DNA from: Sternotherus odoratus
Taxonomy: Eukaryota > Chordata > Testudines > Kinosternidae
Assembly: GCA_032164245.1 (NCBI GenBank)
Contig: JAVMKO010000001.1
Span: 287,687,041-287,751,040 of the forward strand
DNA length: 64,000 nt
Direction: 5' to 3'
Both the position numbers and the translations under genes were made by a program. The notes below the pieces were generated by a model that was given only the letters and a program-made list of their open reading frames with translations, did not search any database and was not told where the DNA came from. This document shows positions 9,720 through 21,490 of the stretch, in pieces; the first letter of the stretch is position 1, and every line of letters begins with the position of its first letter.

Positions 9720-11580
9720 CAATTATTTTTCAGAGCATTTGAATATAGGTACAGTATGTGATTGGGAAGAGCAGCATAGAGAAAGTGAGGTGGGGGTGAG
9801 TGATGAAGAGGAAATGATAATGAAGGTAGAGTATGGAATGAACATAGTGGGAGTGAATTAAGGTGCAAGTGGACTGGGAGGGGAACAGAGTAAGAGAAGG
9901 AGGGAGTGAGATGGGAAGAAGCTGGTCTCTCACAGGCTTTAAATGAGAGCTTAGACAGCCATTTGTTCCACAGATGACTCTATATACATTATGTTGTTAT
10001 AATAATGAGATCAACCGTTGGCAGGAAGTGGGTTGAGCCACAGGGGTATTTTTCAGGATCACTTTGACACCAGACAGTGAGCTTTGGAAATTACATCATG
10101 TTGAATGATGGAATTAAATAGATCCAACAGTCCTTTCTAGGTACTTTCCTCACCAGTTCTTTAAACCTTAAATGTTAATTTCTTCACCTTTGTGATATTG
10201 TTTTTATTTCCATAGACCAGTAAATGGGTTAATCTTCAATACCTTGCAGTAATAAAACTGTGTTAATTAGTGTTAGCTTGGAATGACAAGACTAGAAGTA
10301 ATTAAGTTACACTGGGATCTAGTTGGAATAAAATTGATACAAGGGGATAGCATAAACATAAATCAGCATTTAAATAAAGTGAGATCAGATTGCAGTAATT
10401 AAAAGGAAAATCCATTGGTATTAAGATGTAAAAACAACTGATGCAGATATAATAAACACAGTAAGATAAATAGGCTAGAAAAATGCAAATCATCCCCAAA
10501 AAGGAAGGGAAAAAACCACAGTTTGGCGACGCTTAAGAAAATACAATTACATAATGTGGGAGTGAAGAAGTTAGCAGAATAAATAAATGTTATGAGCATC
10601 AGCTTGGAATGCCATTAAGGTTAACCTGATGCATTGCAAGTGAGTTCAAGTTATAAAAGTAATTACAAGAAACAGAATCCATTTGGAATCCATGAACAAA
10701 TGAAAGAGAGAGATGGATGAGTGTAGAAAAAAGTCATTATCTCTTGGAAGTTATGAAAGGCACATGCGGTAGGAAGCTAGTAGGAAACTTCTAGCATGAG
10801 TTTAATTGGACTATAGAAGGAGCAGCCCAGAATGAATCTATCAACACATACTGTTCTTTAGATTGCTTACTGTCACAGGACTTGGCACTTTTAGATGATA
10901 AAAATGTAACTGGTTCATTAGCTTTTTGGATTAAAGGCACCATTGTATCTTCAAGTGTTTGTTACAGTAATTAGGTATAATAGTTTGAGTGCCCCATTTT
11001 TTTTTTTTTTTTACAAGGCAATAATTTTTCTGCAAAAGAACTACCGAGACAATGAAGGGTTTGGAGGAATTGATGTAGGAGGGCAGATGAATAGAATTCT
11101 GAAAGAAGAGATTCAGAATTAGCTCTAACCTAGTCTACGGAATGAGAATCCGGGCCCTAGTTGTGGCTAGCTCAGTGAAGATGTCCTCTCAGTATACGGC
11201 AATGGTCAAAATAGCATCATAGTCCCAAACTGGCCAAAGGAAGGAAGGGTGACTCCAGAGTCCAACAGATCCTCTGTTCCTGGGCTGGGTTTGTTCCATA
11301 CGTGCTCTGATGAGGTGTGAACTGCCCTTTTGTTCCTGGAGAATTTGCTTGGGCTTATTTTAAGCCACGAGGACATTTTCAGCTTCATAACTATATACAT
11401 GAAATTACAACCATTACTATAACAACAATGCTCAGTGCATCATGAGCCTTCCGAAGACACCTGACATGACGATATTTGCATATTATGAGGATGAACATGG
11501 GGTGCACATTGTTCCCTGGGATACAGATTGTCACAATAATACAGTGTATACTATTAATTATATAGAGAAGGCTTAAGGAG
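9720..11580. other. AT-rich unassigned interval
   Basis: A long block with few recognisable repeats. It includes a T-tract at 11000-11012. No frame shows a domain. A region like this may contain unique regulatory sequence, but I see no specific site. Confidence 0.4.
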
Positions 11581-11700
11581 CTGTACGAGGGTCAGTAGGT
11601 CCTCCGAGCTGCTGGGGGCCTTGCTGCAAGGCCTTGGCCACACCTCCCAGGCACAGGGGAATTAAGGGTGAGAGATGGGCCAGCAAGCGTCCCTGGTGGG

Positions 11701-11821
11701 CCCCTCCGGCAGGGGAGGGCCAGCAGGAGCCTACAGCACGTCCCTCCAGCAGGGGAGCGCTGGCAGGAGCCTACAGCGTGCCCCTCCGGCAGGGGCAGCG
11801 CTGGCAGGAGTCTGCAGGTGT
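11701..11821 (+). repeat. GC-rich minisatellite, three 40-bp units
   Basis: Units start at 11701, 11741 and 11781. Each has CCTCCRGCAGGGG, then GSGCYGGCAGGAG and CTACAGC. The third has one extra base. Overlapping frames on both strands follow from the 40-bp repeat rather than from selection on protein. Confidence 0.85.
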
Positions 11822-11994
11822 ACCTCACAGGTGAGGGGACACCAGGAGGAATCAGGGTCGTCTGCGTCAGCAATATGTGACAACACAGCCTAATCTTCCT
11901 CTTGCTTTATACCAGCATAAATCAGACCGCAATGCTACTGAACACAGTGGAGTGACCCCAAGGTAAGTGAGAGGTGAAACAGAGTCTCAGCGTA

Positions 11995-12065
11995 AAATCT
12001 TGGCCCCACTGAAGTCAGTGGGAATTTTGGCATTGATGTCAAAGGGTCTGAGATTTCACCCTGAG
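11995..12065. repeat. Ancient palindromic repeat
   Basis: AAAATCTTGGCCCCACTGAA, GTCAGTGGGAATTTTGGCAT and TTGATGTCAAAGGGTCTGAG ending in ATTTCACCC form two inverted arms around TCAGTGGGA. It is one of the old reptile palindromes with a 'ttgaagtcaatgg' centre. Confidence 0.5.
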
Positions 12066-12069
12066 TCTT

Positions 12070-13730
12070 TAATCAGTGGAAATATCATTTGATTATGAAA
12101 TAATAGGAGAGCAATTCTGCACTGCAGCTTAGACCCTTCACTTAAATACATCAAAGATGCTCCTTCCATGTTGATCATGTACATCAGCACAAGATAATTA
12201 GCTTTAATAATGGCATTGCCAGTTGCAAGGAAAGAGGTTATGGATCAAACAGGAAAATTGACAATATAACGTTCTGAATGAAACAGGCATTATTCAGGCT
12301 GACTGGACCACACATTCAGCTCCTCAGACTGAGTGAGTGCTTGTAAGACAGTGTGGCTAATTTAATATTGGAGGATCAAGTCTTAATTGCTCTCTGCAGA
12401 TCACTAGATTTTTCTAGACATATTTGTGTGCCTGAAGGGAATGGAGCAGAAGAATAATTTGAGGTGAGCCCTCGCTGTTTCTTTTTTAGAGGCTTCTGGC
12501 AACTTGTTGAGCCGTCGGCTGGGAAACACCAAACTGCAGACAAGACTGAATGATTCGTGCTTGGTTATAATGGTTGCGACCTGGCATTTGCAAAGTCCCT
12601 TTCACCCATCTGGAACCCAAAGTGCTTTACAGATTTTTATCAACTGTGATTGTAAAATGTGCCTAGTTCCATAGTGCAACTACTTCCGGGTGAAACAGCA
12701 ACAGATGGGCAGCTCCATGCAGCATCACACAACAGATTTGGAGAGGACGTGAGAAATAGTGTTACCGATTGACAATACAGAGGGAGTTGTAATAAATCCA
12801 GGTGAAATTGGGCCAGGACAATAAAGTTAATATCCCCCGTCATTATATGCAGAAAGAGGAATAATGAACCATCTCCTTAGAATCTATATCTCTCTGTTTC
12901 ATTTCAATTGTGGCTTGTTTCACAGTATGAAATCCTTTTCACCACAGGATCTTTAATGACAAGAGGGTACAACTTCAGTGGTGCTGCTAGCAGCACAGTC
13001 TCGCCTTCCCCTGCACCATGTTTCCATCCAAATCTTCGTATAGTCTGACCATGAAAACACAGGTTGAAGTGATGTGTCTTTGCCAAGTGATGGATTTGCC
13101 ATTCTCAGTGTTTCCAAGTAGGCAAAGGCAGTTGAATGTGCTGTGCAACACTACCCATCTCCCCCCCCCCCCCAGATGTGTCAGGCAATTCTTTAGTACA
13201 ACATTGGTGTCTGGTTTGGAGAGTGCTTCTATTTTTCCATTTGCCTTTGGAGGTAGCAGCTTAAGTTACTGCTGTCAAGACGAAAGAAGTCAAGAAGATG
13301 AAGGAAGCAGAGGACAAATTTGATATCAGAAGGCACAAAGCCCCTAAAAATCTGTAGTTTTCTTTCCTTTCAGATGCAGCTTTTTTAATAGTATCAAATC
13401 CTCTTTGCCAAATGTCTCCTGTTGCACGTTTAAAAAAAAGTATATCACGTGCCTACAGGGAAAAAAACAAACAAACAACCAAAGCCACCTGTCAAAAATT
13501 TTAAAAAATCAGTTACCGTGACAAAGTGTCAACAATCCTAAACGAACCTTTCATCCTCAACAACATGCTAAACAGGGAATGTCTGAATAAACAGCTAGAT
13601 CCTGAAATATCCCCAATGGTTAACAAGGCTGTGTTGAGCGAACTACTGATTTCCAAAACCGAGGATCATTCTCCTGAGAAAAACCTGCCTTGTGATGTAT
13701 AAATCAAGTCATTACCAACAGATCTTAGAG
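12070..13730. other. Unassigned non-coding interval
   Basis: AT-rich with a C tract at 13160-13173. A weak resemblance to the 'aaagtgctttacaga' word of MIR-like repeats occurs near 12619-12635. I do not recognise the frames around 13500-13730. Confidence 0.4.
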
Positions 13731-13736
13731 CAAGTA

Positions 13737-14010
13737 CTAGAGCAAGAGTACAAGGAAAGAAGCAGTCTTGGTGGTAACCAGAATTGAAACCATTAGTCTA
13801 AACAAATACCTGGAATTGCACCCAGAAATGAATGAGAAACCTGTGCAGTATGTGGAATGGGATGTATCGTGGCCCATGTGTGAAAGACCACTAAGGAAGC
13901 AGGTCATCACCTGCTGCATCGGCTAAAATTTCGTGATGGGCTTCAGTTATAGACCTGAATAGGATGCATTGTATAATCTAGTCTGGAGGTGACAACAGTA
14001 TATATATTCC
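13737..14010 (-). pseudogene. L2-clade LINE ORF2 fossil, 3' part
   Basis: Read on the minus strand in shifting frames, the translation gives TSRLDY followed by NASYSGL, LKPITKF and MQQ. This parallels the L2 RT tail 'tSRLDYCNALysGLplk...klQlvQNAAARLl', followed downstream by FWVQFQVFV, like the family's 'lPvrfRIqFKvLvLtyKaL'. Frameshifts and stops break it repeatedly. The assignment is by eye and rests on short motifs. Confidence 0.5.
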
Positions 14011-14365
14011 TTTTGGATGCAGACCATACCACAGTCTGCTAGCCAGACAGAGGTGGAGAAACTACCATCTTCTAGAAACTGGAAGCAGCTAGGAATCCAA
14101 TAGGACTCCTGTATTGCACACCTTTGCCACAAAGGGTAGGCATATCTGTGTTGGATAAAACAATGCGCACACACAGACATCCTATGCACATGGGCTCGTT
14201 TGTCTCTCTTCCACCTCTGGTCACTTTTCTCGCCCCCTGACATCACCTTTCTTATTTGAGCTGGGCTCCTTCAGCCAGCTAGATCTCACCCTAGTCCCAA
14301 TCTCAGCCAGCCCCAGTGGAAGCCAGGTGGCTCCATTCTCTGGATCAAATGAAATAGACAAATAC

Positions 14366-14379
14366 GGGGGGGGGGGGGG
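14366..14379 (+). repeat. Poly-G tract
   Basis: A run of 13 G after ATAC, prone to slippage and to sequencing error. Confidence 0.85.
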
Positions 14380-14581
14380 AAGAGGATTGGGTGAGTACCA
14401 CCAGAACGCTGATTGCATGCTGCCCAAGTCATCTCACTAACTCCCCCAACAGTGTTACATAGACATTGAGACCATAGAATGGAACCCTGAAGAAAAAACC
14501 AGAACCATTCCACCACAACTCAGTCCGTCCCTGCTAGGCCACAGGCCTGTCTGAAATACCAAGATTATCAAAGGAATAAAG

Positions 14582-15240
14582 ATCATAGAATCATAGAATA
14601 TCAGGGTTGGAAGTGACCTCAGGAGGTCATCTACTCCAACCCCCTGCTCAAAGCAGGACCAATCCCCAACTAAATCATCCCAGCCAGGGCTTTGTCAAGC
14701 CTGACCTTAGAAACCTCTAAGGAAGGAGATTCCACCACCTCCCTAGGTAACACATTCCAGTGCTTCACCACCCTGCTAGTGAAAAAGTTTTTCCTAATAT
14801 CCAACCTAGACCTCCCCCACTGCAACTTGAGACCATTACTCCTTGTTTTGTCATCTGGTACCACAGAGAACATTCTAGATCCATCTTCTTTGGAACCCCC
14901 TTTCAGGTAGTTGAAAGCAGCATCAAATCTCCCCTCAGTCTTCTCTTCTGTAGACTAAACAATCCCATTCCTCTCAGTCTCTCCTCATAAATTGTGTGCT
15001 CCAGGCACCTAATCGTTTTTGTTGCCCTCCTCTGGACTCTTTTTTTCCAATTTTTCCACATCCTCCTTGTAGTGTCGGCCCCACAACTGGATACAGTAGT
15101 CCAGATGAGGCCTCACCAATGTCGAATAGAGGGGAACGATCACGTCCCTCGATCTGCTGGCAATGCCCCAACTTATACAGCCCAAAATGCCGTTAGCCTT
15201 CTTGGCAACAAGGACACACTGTTGATTCAGCATACACAAC
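14582..15240 (-). mobile_element. CR1 LINE, 3' end with ORF2 C-terminus
   Basis: The + strand begins ATCATAGAATCATAGAATAT, so the element reads on the minus strand and ends in the CR1 octamer tail ATTCTATG. Upstream on the minus strand is the ORF2 C-terminus: [12 protein letters not shown] and [20 protein letters not shown] near 15200-15090, and RLDIRKNFFTSRV with HWNVLPREVV near 14800-14740, all hallmarks of CR1 reverse transcriptase ends. A frameshift separates the two blocks. The copy is 5'-truncated and non-functional. Confidence 0.93.
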
Positions 15241-15299
15241 TGACAGCTGCTAGAAAAATGGGTCTCTCTCTTTAGGGTGGGGATTATTGCTGGATTCAT

Positions 15300-16900
15300 T
15301 TATTTATTCTCCAGACTCTCTTCGGAAGATTTTTTCGCACCTGCTTTCTGTCTGACATAAGAACAATAGAAGCGCCATATTTTCCTAGTCACCTCTCCTC
15401 TCCCAAATACAGCATGTAGAGTTGTTTTCCTACTGCCACTATTTCTTCCTCCTCTTTTTAACCTGGGGGCAGCATATGGGACTTCCAGTTTGCAATAAGC
15501 TGTCATCTACCCCATTTTGTGTAACGTAGGGGCAGTGCTCTGAGCTCTAGCAAGTTATTGGGGAAAAGGTTGGATACCACCACTGTTGATTTTGGTGTCT
15601 TTTTTTCCATAGTGATGACTGCAGCTTGTGGACGTGTCTATGACACTAAGGTATCCTGCTTTCTCCTGTCGTCTGCCTTGTCCAGTGCATCAGTTTATGA
15701 CCAGGGCTCAGTGTTTGTTCCTGGCACAGTATATAACTGATTTGTGTGGAGTCAGTGACTCATTGGAAAACAGCTGAGCGAGCATCAACAGCCTGCACTT
15801 AGTAAAATAGGTTCAGTGGCACTGCCGTACGAAGAGCGCATGCAAGAGAGAATCAATCCCCGTTGGGAAATCAAATTAAGGCTGCATTGAAATGTACAAG
15901 CTGCTCATTGAAACAAAGTCTAACTTGGGGTGAGAGAAGGGGGGGGGGGAAGGAAGGGGAGGGGAGTAGGGTGAGGAAGTGACATGTCAGCAAAGCTTTT
16001 TAGTTAAATCACAAAGGTCCTTTGCCAGCATGGCAAAAATATAGAACCTGGCCTTGCTCTGCTCTTGTAAATCTCTGAAATACAGAGGCCATGACAGCGT
16101 AGGAAGCATTCTACGAAGCCAGCTCCGAATGGAATCAATGTCTTTGTATGGGCTTTTATGTCCTAGTATGAGGAATTTGAAATATTATTTCTGTCAGAAT
16201 TCCATCTCCTGGCTGCTTCTCTGAGTAATTTAAAAAAAAACAAAACCCCCAAAGTCTTCCAGTCAGGAAGTGCTGGCTCTGCTCCTGACCCTTCGTTAGT
16301 AAATCTTCTCAGCCAGGCCTTCTGACTAGCTCTTGATTTCCTTTCTGCGTGTGGTTGTTTGTGCCTTGATCCATGCCTTAGTATCAAACACAGTTAAATG
16401 AAGAAAAATGAAAATGTGGCATCAGACCAAGCGGTTCTGCTGCTGTTTCGCTGATCGTGAAGGATGAGGTGAATCTGGGCAAACAGACAGAAATGTATAA
16501 CACTGTGTCCTTGAAGCAACCCTGACTCAGAGCCCTGGCGAGGACACTGTCGGGTGCCTTATGGTCCTGCACGCTTCTGAAAATTTTGTGGAGATGGGAG
16601 TTACTGTGCGCATGTCTTGCTGGGTATGAAACTGGGGGGCTGAAAGATCCTATGGCCCTTTTCACAAGAAGATCCTGTGATACTTGGCACAAGAGCTAGG
16701 TTGTTAGCCCTGGTGTCCTGCCCAAATTCCATTTTGGTTCACTGTTTTTAAGCCACATAAATTTCTTCAGCTGTTTCAATTGCATTCGTGTTTTCCTTTT
16801 GACTTTCTGACCTAATTTGTTGTGTAACATGCCTGTGCACTGTTAAGGAGTTTGCTCTGTTTCATCAGCTGGCTGCTTGTCAGTGGTGGGTGAAGCTATT
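15300..16900. other. Unassigned non-coding interval
   Basis: Contains poly-G near 15941-15950 and an A-tract at 16212-16221. No exon or repeat that I can name. Confidence 0.4.
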
Positions 16901-16905
16901 TCTGT

Positions 16906-17183
16906 GTGTGAAACAGGACTAGCCTTACTATGAAGTGAACTGAGGCATCTGCCTCAAGTGCCAGACTAGGGGAGGGAGCACTGCTAGGACCCAGAGTGTA
17001 GAAAATTGTGTCTGCTGCTGGTGCATATGTATTCTCTGATCTAGATGCACAGAGATGGTAGAGTGTTGGGCTGGAGGAAGGAGAGCACAAGAGACCTTTC
17101 AAAGTTTTGGCCCAAGTGAGGGGGCATCATTTGAGCTCCCCATCTCTGGTGCCAAAATGTTGTGGGGCCGGCCCTGTATGAAA
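16906..17183. mobile_element. Small hAT element, CAGGGCCGG family
   Basis: Element at 16914-17176. The left end is CAGGACTAGCCTTACTATGA and the right end GGGGCCGGCCCTG. The flanks GTGTGAAA (16906-16913) and GTATGAAA (17176-17183) match at 7 of 8 positions if the terminal G is shared with the right copy. Inner words AGTGAACTGAGGCATCTGCC and TCAAGTGCCAGACTAGGGG are those of a turtle hAT family. No transposase. Confidence 0.78.
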
Positions 17184-17382
17184 GTTTGGTTTTGCATAGT
17201 CTTGGAAATCCCTTATAGAGAATCACCTGTAATGATGATTGATTGTTTGTATTACATGGAGGTAACTGTCAATAGAGGCGAAATTACTTTGAGAAATCCC
17301 TTGAAAATGGGATTTAGGCTCTTCACTCGCGTGGCTACTTATGAAAATGATCATGGTGATGACAAAGTTGGGGGTCTCAGTG

Positions 17383-17533
17383 TGCTAGACCAGTGGTCGC
17401 CAACCTTTTGGACCTCAGGGACCACTAAACTCACAATTTTGAATCCCGCGGACCACTAACATGGACCCTACTCCTTCCTGCGGGGGCTGCCGTGCAGGGT
17501 CTCTCGCGGCCACAGGGGCACACTCGCGCCGGG

Positions 17534-17571
<38 letters not shown>

Positions 17572-18012
17572 CTGCGCCGGGGGAAAGCACCCTGCTCCCG
17601 GCAGGCAGGGGAGGGCTCCCGCCGCTTTCCTCACCCCCCCGCCCCACAGGGGCACACTCACGCCGCGCCGCAGCACCCTGCTCCCAGCAGGCAGGGGGGG
17701 CTCCCGCCGCTTGCCTCACCCCCCCCGCCCCACAGGGGCACACTCGCGCCGCGCCGAGGGAAAGCACCCTGCTCCCGGCAGGCGGGGGGTGAGGGGGGCT
17801 CCTGCCGCTTGCCTCACCACTCCCCCCCCCCTCACCACTCCCCCCCCCACCCCACAGGGGCACACTCGCGCCGCAGCACACTGCCCCCGGCAGGCAGGGG
17901 GGGCTCCCGCCACTTACCCCCCCCGCCCCGAAATTTCCCCACGGACCACCCAAATTTTCTCGCGGACCATCAGTGGTCCGCGGACCACTGGTTGGCGACC
18001 GCTGTGCTAGAC
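17383..18012. mobile_element. hAT element with C-rich tandem core
   Basis: Element at 17391-18004 (614 bp). Its ends CAGTGGTCGCCAACC and GGTTGGCGACCGCTG are inverted with one mismatch. Perfect target duplications TGCTAGAC lie at 17383-17390 and 18005-18012. Inside, 100-bp-scale units of CACAGGGGCACACTCGCGCC, CACCCTGCTCCCGGCAGGC and GGGCTCCCGCCGCTTGCC repeat about four to five times, after a (CA)n tract. The minus strand has many G-runs. The long frames here arise from the tandem units. Confidence 0.95.
17539..17568 (+). repeat. (CA)15 microsatellite
   Basis: Fifteen CA units inside the first tandem unit of the hAT core. Confidence 0.95.
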
Positions 18013-18194
18013 CACGCACATACATGCAGAAACAATTCCTGACCCAGCCTTACAGTCTGAAGGTATGTCTAAGTTTGCAGGTGATTTTTCAAATGAAACC
18101 TCCAAGTTACTAAGTATCCATTAAAGTATTAATGTTTACAGGGTCTCTTGCCTCAAGGTCTGCTTGGTACTCTCAAAAGTATGGTATTGTCCAG

Positions 18195-18370
18195 TGTTAG
18201 AGAAAATGGCTGGGAATTGGGGCTGCTCTCTTCCTTGCTCTGACACGTTCTTGCATGATTTAGGGCCAGTCAGTCAAGATTTCGTGTCTGCAAAGTGGTG
18301 CTGATGATGATAGCTTCTTAGATCACAGAGATATAATAGTCGTGTTTGTAGAACACCTTTGGGGTCATTG
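18195..18370 (-). repeat. MIR-type SINE, diverged
   Basis: TTCCTTGCTCTGACACGTTC, GTCTGCAAAGTGGTGCTGAT and GATGATAGCTTCTTAGATCA followed by TTTGTAGAACACCTTTGGGG follow the minus-strand MIR plan weakly. Confidence 0.35.
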
Positions 18371-18460
18371 AATGAAGGGAACAAAGTGTTTCCTGGCAGC
18401 AGCCCTGTCCAGAATACAACAGCGATTGCTTATTTTGTGATCTTTTGCATTTCCCCATAT

Positions 18461-19071
18461 CTCATGATTAAGGCTGTGTTTTAGTCAGTCATGGACAGAT
18501 CACAGGCAGTAAACAACAATTCACAGCCCATGACCTGTCCGTGACTTTTACTCTATACCCCGACTAAAACTTGAGGGGAGGAGACTCTGGGGGCATCGTG
18601 GGTAGTGCTGGGTGGAGAGTGGGGCCCAAGGGGATGTTGTGGGTACTGGGAGGGAGGGGGGCTGGGAGTGGCAGGGCTGGGCAGGTTCCCTACCTGGCTG
18701 CTGCGAAGCGAGGATCTCTTATTTCCTAGCTCCACATGCTGCCTCCGCTCCGCCCCAAGTCCCAGTTTACTGCAGCTCCCATTGGCTTGGAAACACAGCC
18801 AATGGGAGATGCAGGGGCGGTGCCTGTGGGCAAAGGCAGCATGTGGAGCTAAGAGCTGAGGGAGGGGAGTTCCTGTCTCTCTTCCTAGGAGCCGCCCTCC
18901 CCCCCCATAGGCACCACCCCACACCCCAATCCCCACCCCTGATCCTCCCCAGCCAAACTTCTGCTGCTGGGGGGCTCCTGGGCCAGCCACATGGCTGTTG
19001 CAGAAGTCAGAGGTCACAGACAGTCAAGGAATCCATAATTTCTGTGGCAAACATGGAGCCTTATTCATGAT
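18461..19071. mobile_element. hAT-like element, ends TAAGGCT/AGCCTTA
   Basis: Element at 18469-19063 (595 bp). Short terminal repeats TAAGGCT...AGCCTTA are bordered by CTCATGAT (18461-18468) and TTCATGAT (19064-19071), 7 of 8 identical. Subterminal blocks TTTTAGTCAGTCATGGACAG and GTCAGAGGTCACAGACAGTC are typical of a turtle family with 'gtcatgg...ccatgacc' motifs. The GC-rich middle has frames on both strands but no transposase. Confidence 0.85.
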
Positions 19072-19295
19072 ACTCCGACTTCTGGTACCATCTGAAAACA
19101 GGAAGCGAGAGCCATACATACATGGCAACTGAATATTAAAACATATCTCACTCTTTTGGAGACCACTAAAAATGTTTAATTTCAGGCAGCGATTCAGGGT
19201 AATTCTTCCCCAGACTTATAGTCAGACTGATTTATTCCTCCATACTCAAGTGTGTATCTGAATCCAGTCCTAGTGAAAACAGTGACCATTTCAAG

Positions 19296-19472
19296 CCATG
19301 TGGCCTCGTGGATAGAGCAATGCACAGGGACTCAGGAAAGTAAGGTTCTATTCCCAGCTCTGCCAGTGGTCTTCTGGGTGAAACCACTTCCTCTCCCTGT
19401 GCCTCAGTTTCTCAATCTATAAAATGGGGATAATGATACCTACCTCCTTTGTAAATGCTTTGAGATCTACTT
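19296..19472 (-). repeat. MIR-type SINE, well preserved
   Basis: TGTGGCCTCGTGGATAGAGC, CTATTCCCAGCTCTGCCAGT, CCTCTCCCTGTGCCTCAGTT and AAAATGGGGATAATGATACC follow in exact minus-strand MIR order. This is one of the best copies in the window. Confidence 0.85.
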
Positions 19473-19479
19473 ATTACAA

Positions 19480-20725
19480 AACTTTATTTGAGGTGTGGTG
19501 TATTGTATGTTAATATTGATTTTGAGCAGGACAGAGCAATGGGCGAATGTCTAGAGATCATTTGGTTCATTCCAAACATATGCAGCCTTTTGCAGCTGCA
19601 ACTGCCACAGTAAAGTTCATTTTGTTTGAAGTTTTTAGAACAAACCTTTCTGTTGTTTTTAATTTTTCTAAAAATACATAAAATAAAAATGTCAGCCATA
19701 GCTGTGCTAGGAAGCTGAGGATGGTGGGAGGGAAACAACCCGGCAACACAGCATTCAGCACCTGGGACATAATAAATGTAGATGCCATAGAGGAGAAGGA
19801 GGAAGGAACAGGAGTATTTGTGCTGCTGTCAGAGGTATACGGTGGTATGGCATTATAGTGTGTAATTGTATTTTCATGCTGCCTAGGATGTCAAGTGCTT
19901 TGCAGAGACTTCTGAGTGTGTTTGCTTCACAGCCTTGATCAAGGCAACAGTTGCTGTGTGCCATGACCAAAATCAAAGGCACAGGATTTCCCCCCCCCAG
20001 GAAATCTAGAGGGGTTGTGGTGGGGAATAACACTAAGGTGGGGAAGGAGATAAAACCTTTGTCGCTTCTGCAGTGAATCCTCTCTGAGATTTGAGTTTAC
20101 CCAGAGGCTTTTGGGATTTTGAGCATACCGTTGAAGGTGCTGTCTTTTGTTTTTGTCACCAAAACATAACACTCTTTCCCCCCCCCCTCCACACACACAT
20201 ACACACCATTGATGATTCATCTTTTTTAAAAAAATACAATGTAAAAACTCCAACTTGGCTTCTAAGCCTAATGTCAGTTGTAGTCACAGCCTGTGTTTAG
20301 CATAACCCACCACCTGCCTGTCAACATTCAATAGTACTATTGGGTGCATTTACTACTGATGAAAGATACTAGATACACAGCCCTTGAGACTGAAATTCTT
20401 TGTATGCAGTACATGGACATACAGGGTAAACTCACTCATTCACCGCCATCAGTGTACTTAAACCCTGACCTGGAGATGGACCACCAGGGAAGAGGGATTA
20501 GGAGGGGAGAAGGGCTGGGACTAAAGAAGATGGGGTTCGGTGCCTGGCTGTGTCATATAAGCCTATAAATATCTGCATGGGAAACCAATATTTTATATCA
20601 GCTCTTCAGCCTAGAAGAGAAAAGGTATATAACACCAGCCAGTGGCTGGAAATTGAAGCTACACCAAATAAGGCGTATATATTTTAACTGTGCAAGTAAT
20701 TAACCACTGGAAAAAAGGGTAGTGC
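19480..20725. other. Unassigned non-coding interval
   Basis: Mixed composition with C-tracts near 19991 and 20180. No coding exon recognised. Confidence 0.4.
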
Positions 20726-20727
20726 TG

Positions 20728-20876
20728 GATTCTTCATCACTGACTATTTTAAAATCCGCTTGGATGTCTGAAAGCTCTGCTTCAGGAATTTATTTTGGAG
20801 AAGTTCTGTGGCCTGTGTTATACAGGAGGTCAGACCCATCACAGTGACCCTTTCTGGCCCTGGAATCTATGAAAAA
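20728..20876 (+). mobile_element. CR1-group LINE 3' end
   Basis: TTTTAAAATCCGCTTGGATG, AGTTCTGTGGCCTGTGTTAT, ACAGGAGGTCAGACCCATCA and CCTGGAATCTATGAAAAAG give the CR1-group 3' terminus ending in the ATCTATGA tail. A MIR begins immediately after it. Confidence 0.8.
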
Positions 20877-20877
20877 G

Positions 20878-21085
20878 AGACTCCCTGTGAACATGGATAA
20901 GTCATTTCATCTCTCTCTGCCTCAGGTCTCCCAACTGTAATAATACCCCCTCCCCCTCCTGTGTCTGTCTTGCCTGTTCGGACTGTCAACTCTTGGGGCA
21001 GGGGCAGGGGCAGCCTGTTACTGTGTGTATGTGCAGCACCTAGCACAGTGCAGCCCTGATCTGGGTTGGACGTCTGCTACATGCA
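20878..21085 (-). repeat. MIR-type SINE with 5' section
   Basis: GGATAAGTCATTTCATCTCT, CTCTGCCTCAGGTCTCCCAA, then CGGACTGTCAACTCTTGGGG and TGTGCAGCACCTAGCACAGT are the minus-strand MIR core followed by the 'tgtaaactctttggggcagg...cagcgcctagcacaatgg' 5' block. Confidence 0.75.
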
Positions 21086-21329
21086 AATCCTAACAGTCTG
21101 CTTCCAGCCACCCCATGTCATTTAAAATTATGTGCAATTTCAGCTTTTGTAAAGAGACGTGAACATTGCTGCTCTGCATATCATAATGACATAAACTGCA
21201 CTCTTGACAGTGCTGTCTTGCTTGCCAGTTTATGTTCTTCCATCTTGATGGGTGGCTGAGGGTACCATGATCTATATTCCACCAACAATTGGTTTGGTAC
21301 TTCTTTGGTAGTGGTTTCTATTACTGCAC

Positions 21330-21490
21330 TTAAGAATTCTAATTAAGGTGTCCTAGGAGGAGTACAAACAAGTTACAAAGAAGACTGTTCCTATCCCAGA
21401 GAGCTCATGGTCTACATGATGGACAGGTCACAACTAGTGGAAGAAACAGAGGACAAAATGAGCAGCAATACAGCAAACAGATTTCTGCAG
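21330..21490 (+). repeat. MIR-like 5' block, diverged
   Basis: CTGTTCCTATCCCAGAGAGC, TCATGGTCTACATGATGGAC and AGGTCACAACTAGTGGAAGA recall the 'gtccctgccccaaggagcttacaatct...agacaagac' block. Weak. Confidence 0.35.

Noticed and set aside
17461..17980. CpG-island promoter
   Set aside because: The CpG-rich DNA belongs to a transposon core and is bounded by its terminal repeats; no exon follows.
17461..18042. 193-codon frame and overlapping frames on both strands
   Set aside because: They arise from C-rich tandem units and the CA repeat inside a hAT. HTHTHT and RRGKAPCS repeats reflect the DNA repeat.
18612..19070. Opposing 150-codon frames
   Set aside because: Inside the GC-rich middle of the hAT-like element at 18469-19063, with no transposase motif.
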